A stretch of 64,000 bases of DNA from positions 72,066 through 136,065 of the forward strand of contig NZ_KE386614.1 of the NCBI RefSeq assembly GCF_000428045.1. The letters are read 5' to 3'. Below the pieces are notes generated by a model that saw nothing but the letters and a program-made list of their open reading frames with translations, ran no database searches and was not told where the DNA came from. Positions 63,941 through 64,000 of this stretch are shown here, piece after piece. This DNA is from Sedimenticola selenatireducens DSM 17993 (GTDB taxonomy: Bacteria; Pseudomonadota; Gammaproteobacteria; Chromatiales; Chromatiaceae). The position numbers and the translations under genes are program-made. How positions within the stretch are numbered: position 1 is the first letter of the stretch; each line of letters opens with the position of its first letter.

Positions 63941-64000
63941 TCAGGCTTTCTCGACGTCAACCGTCGTTTCATGGAAGATGCGGTTCGGGTTGAAGCCGCC
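63941..64000 (-). CDS. C-terminus of the catalytic A subunit (SerA/ClrA/DdhA-like), cut by window edge
   Basis: Nineteen codons before the TGA at 63941-63943 read GGFNPNRIFHETTVDVEKA. Their position right before the beta subunit on the same strand indicates the molybdenum-containing A subunit of an A-B-D-C operon. Identity rests on context because almost all of the gene is outside the window. Confidence 0.7.
   Translation of the reverse strand, partial: GGFNPNRIFHETTVDVEKA

Overview
This is a GC-rich chromosomal segment from a gammaproteobacterium. The core gene order (accBC-aroQ, the mreBCD-mrdA-rodA-mltB-rlpA-dacA-lipBA cell-wall/lipoate block, gatCAB, hemA-prfA-prmC-moeB, ispE-tRNA-Gln-prs-rplY-pth) is that of Chromatiales-like or Pseudomonas-like lineages. 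Two separate respiratory molybdoenzyme loci, many c-type cytochromes and several sulfur-handling domains suggest a facultatively anaerobic, sulfur-associated organism resembling Sedimenticola. That placement is inference from gene content; no phylogeny was run.

Layout. 0-6 kb: fatty-acid and shikimate genes (prmA fragment, accC, accB, aroQ), then a disulfide/thioredoxin block (TlpA lipoprotein, a DsbD with a duplicated N-terminal domain, CutA). 6-8 kb: fxsA, murI and a YdcF-family protein. 8-20 kb: a long minus-strand block running mreB -> mreC -> mreD -> mrdA -> rodA -> mltB -> rlpA -> dacA -> aminotransferase -> ybeD -> lipB -> lipA -> ydcF; mreC appears to use an ATT start codon. 20-24 kb: gatCAB on the plus strand and an ANTAR response regulator. 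24-30 kb: methyltransferase, moeB, a small unknown, prmC, prfA, hemA, with an array of short hairpins before prfA. 30-35 kb: TPR lipoprotein, ispE, tRNA-Gln plus a broken tRNA-like copy, prs, rplY, pth.

35.4-46.8 kb: a ten-gene minus-strand respiratory island. It encodes a Tat-exported molybdopterin oxidoreductase, a four-cluster Fe-S subunit, a cytoplasmic polyferredoxin with a zinc-ribbon-like tail, a TorD-type chaperone, a triheme lipoprotein, a coiled-coil/beta-barrel outer-membrane protein, a FecR-PKD protein, a tetraheme cytochrome, a NapC-type tetraheme quinol dehydrogenase and an FNR-like regulator. No NrfD-type membrane anchor is present, so electrons probably enter through the NapC-like protein. 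The substrate cannot be read from sequence. An AT-rich 0.94 kb leader precedes it.

47.7-55.5 kb: an ArsR-rhodanese regulator divergent from a plus-strand cluster (fatty-acid/sterol hydroxylase family, VTT membrane protein fused to rhodanese, DsrE protein, RND/MMPL exporter, LolA-like protein, outer-membrane protein). An 8-bp inverted repeat overlaps the -35 of a good promoter for this cluster. 55.5-61.5 kb: a MITE-like element, a multiheme cytochrome with one heme motif altered to CxxCY, a small exported unknown, TlpA thioredoxin, a PLP trans-sulfuration enzyme, a small exported protein, an alpha/beta hydrolase and a methyltransferase. 61.6-64 kb: the distal part of a type II DMSO-reductase operon in serABDC/clrABDC/ddhABDC order (A fragment, B, D, C), a second periplasmic respiratory oxidoreductase. 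No rRNA, CRISPR array or transposase gene was seen.
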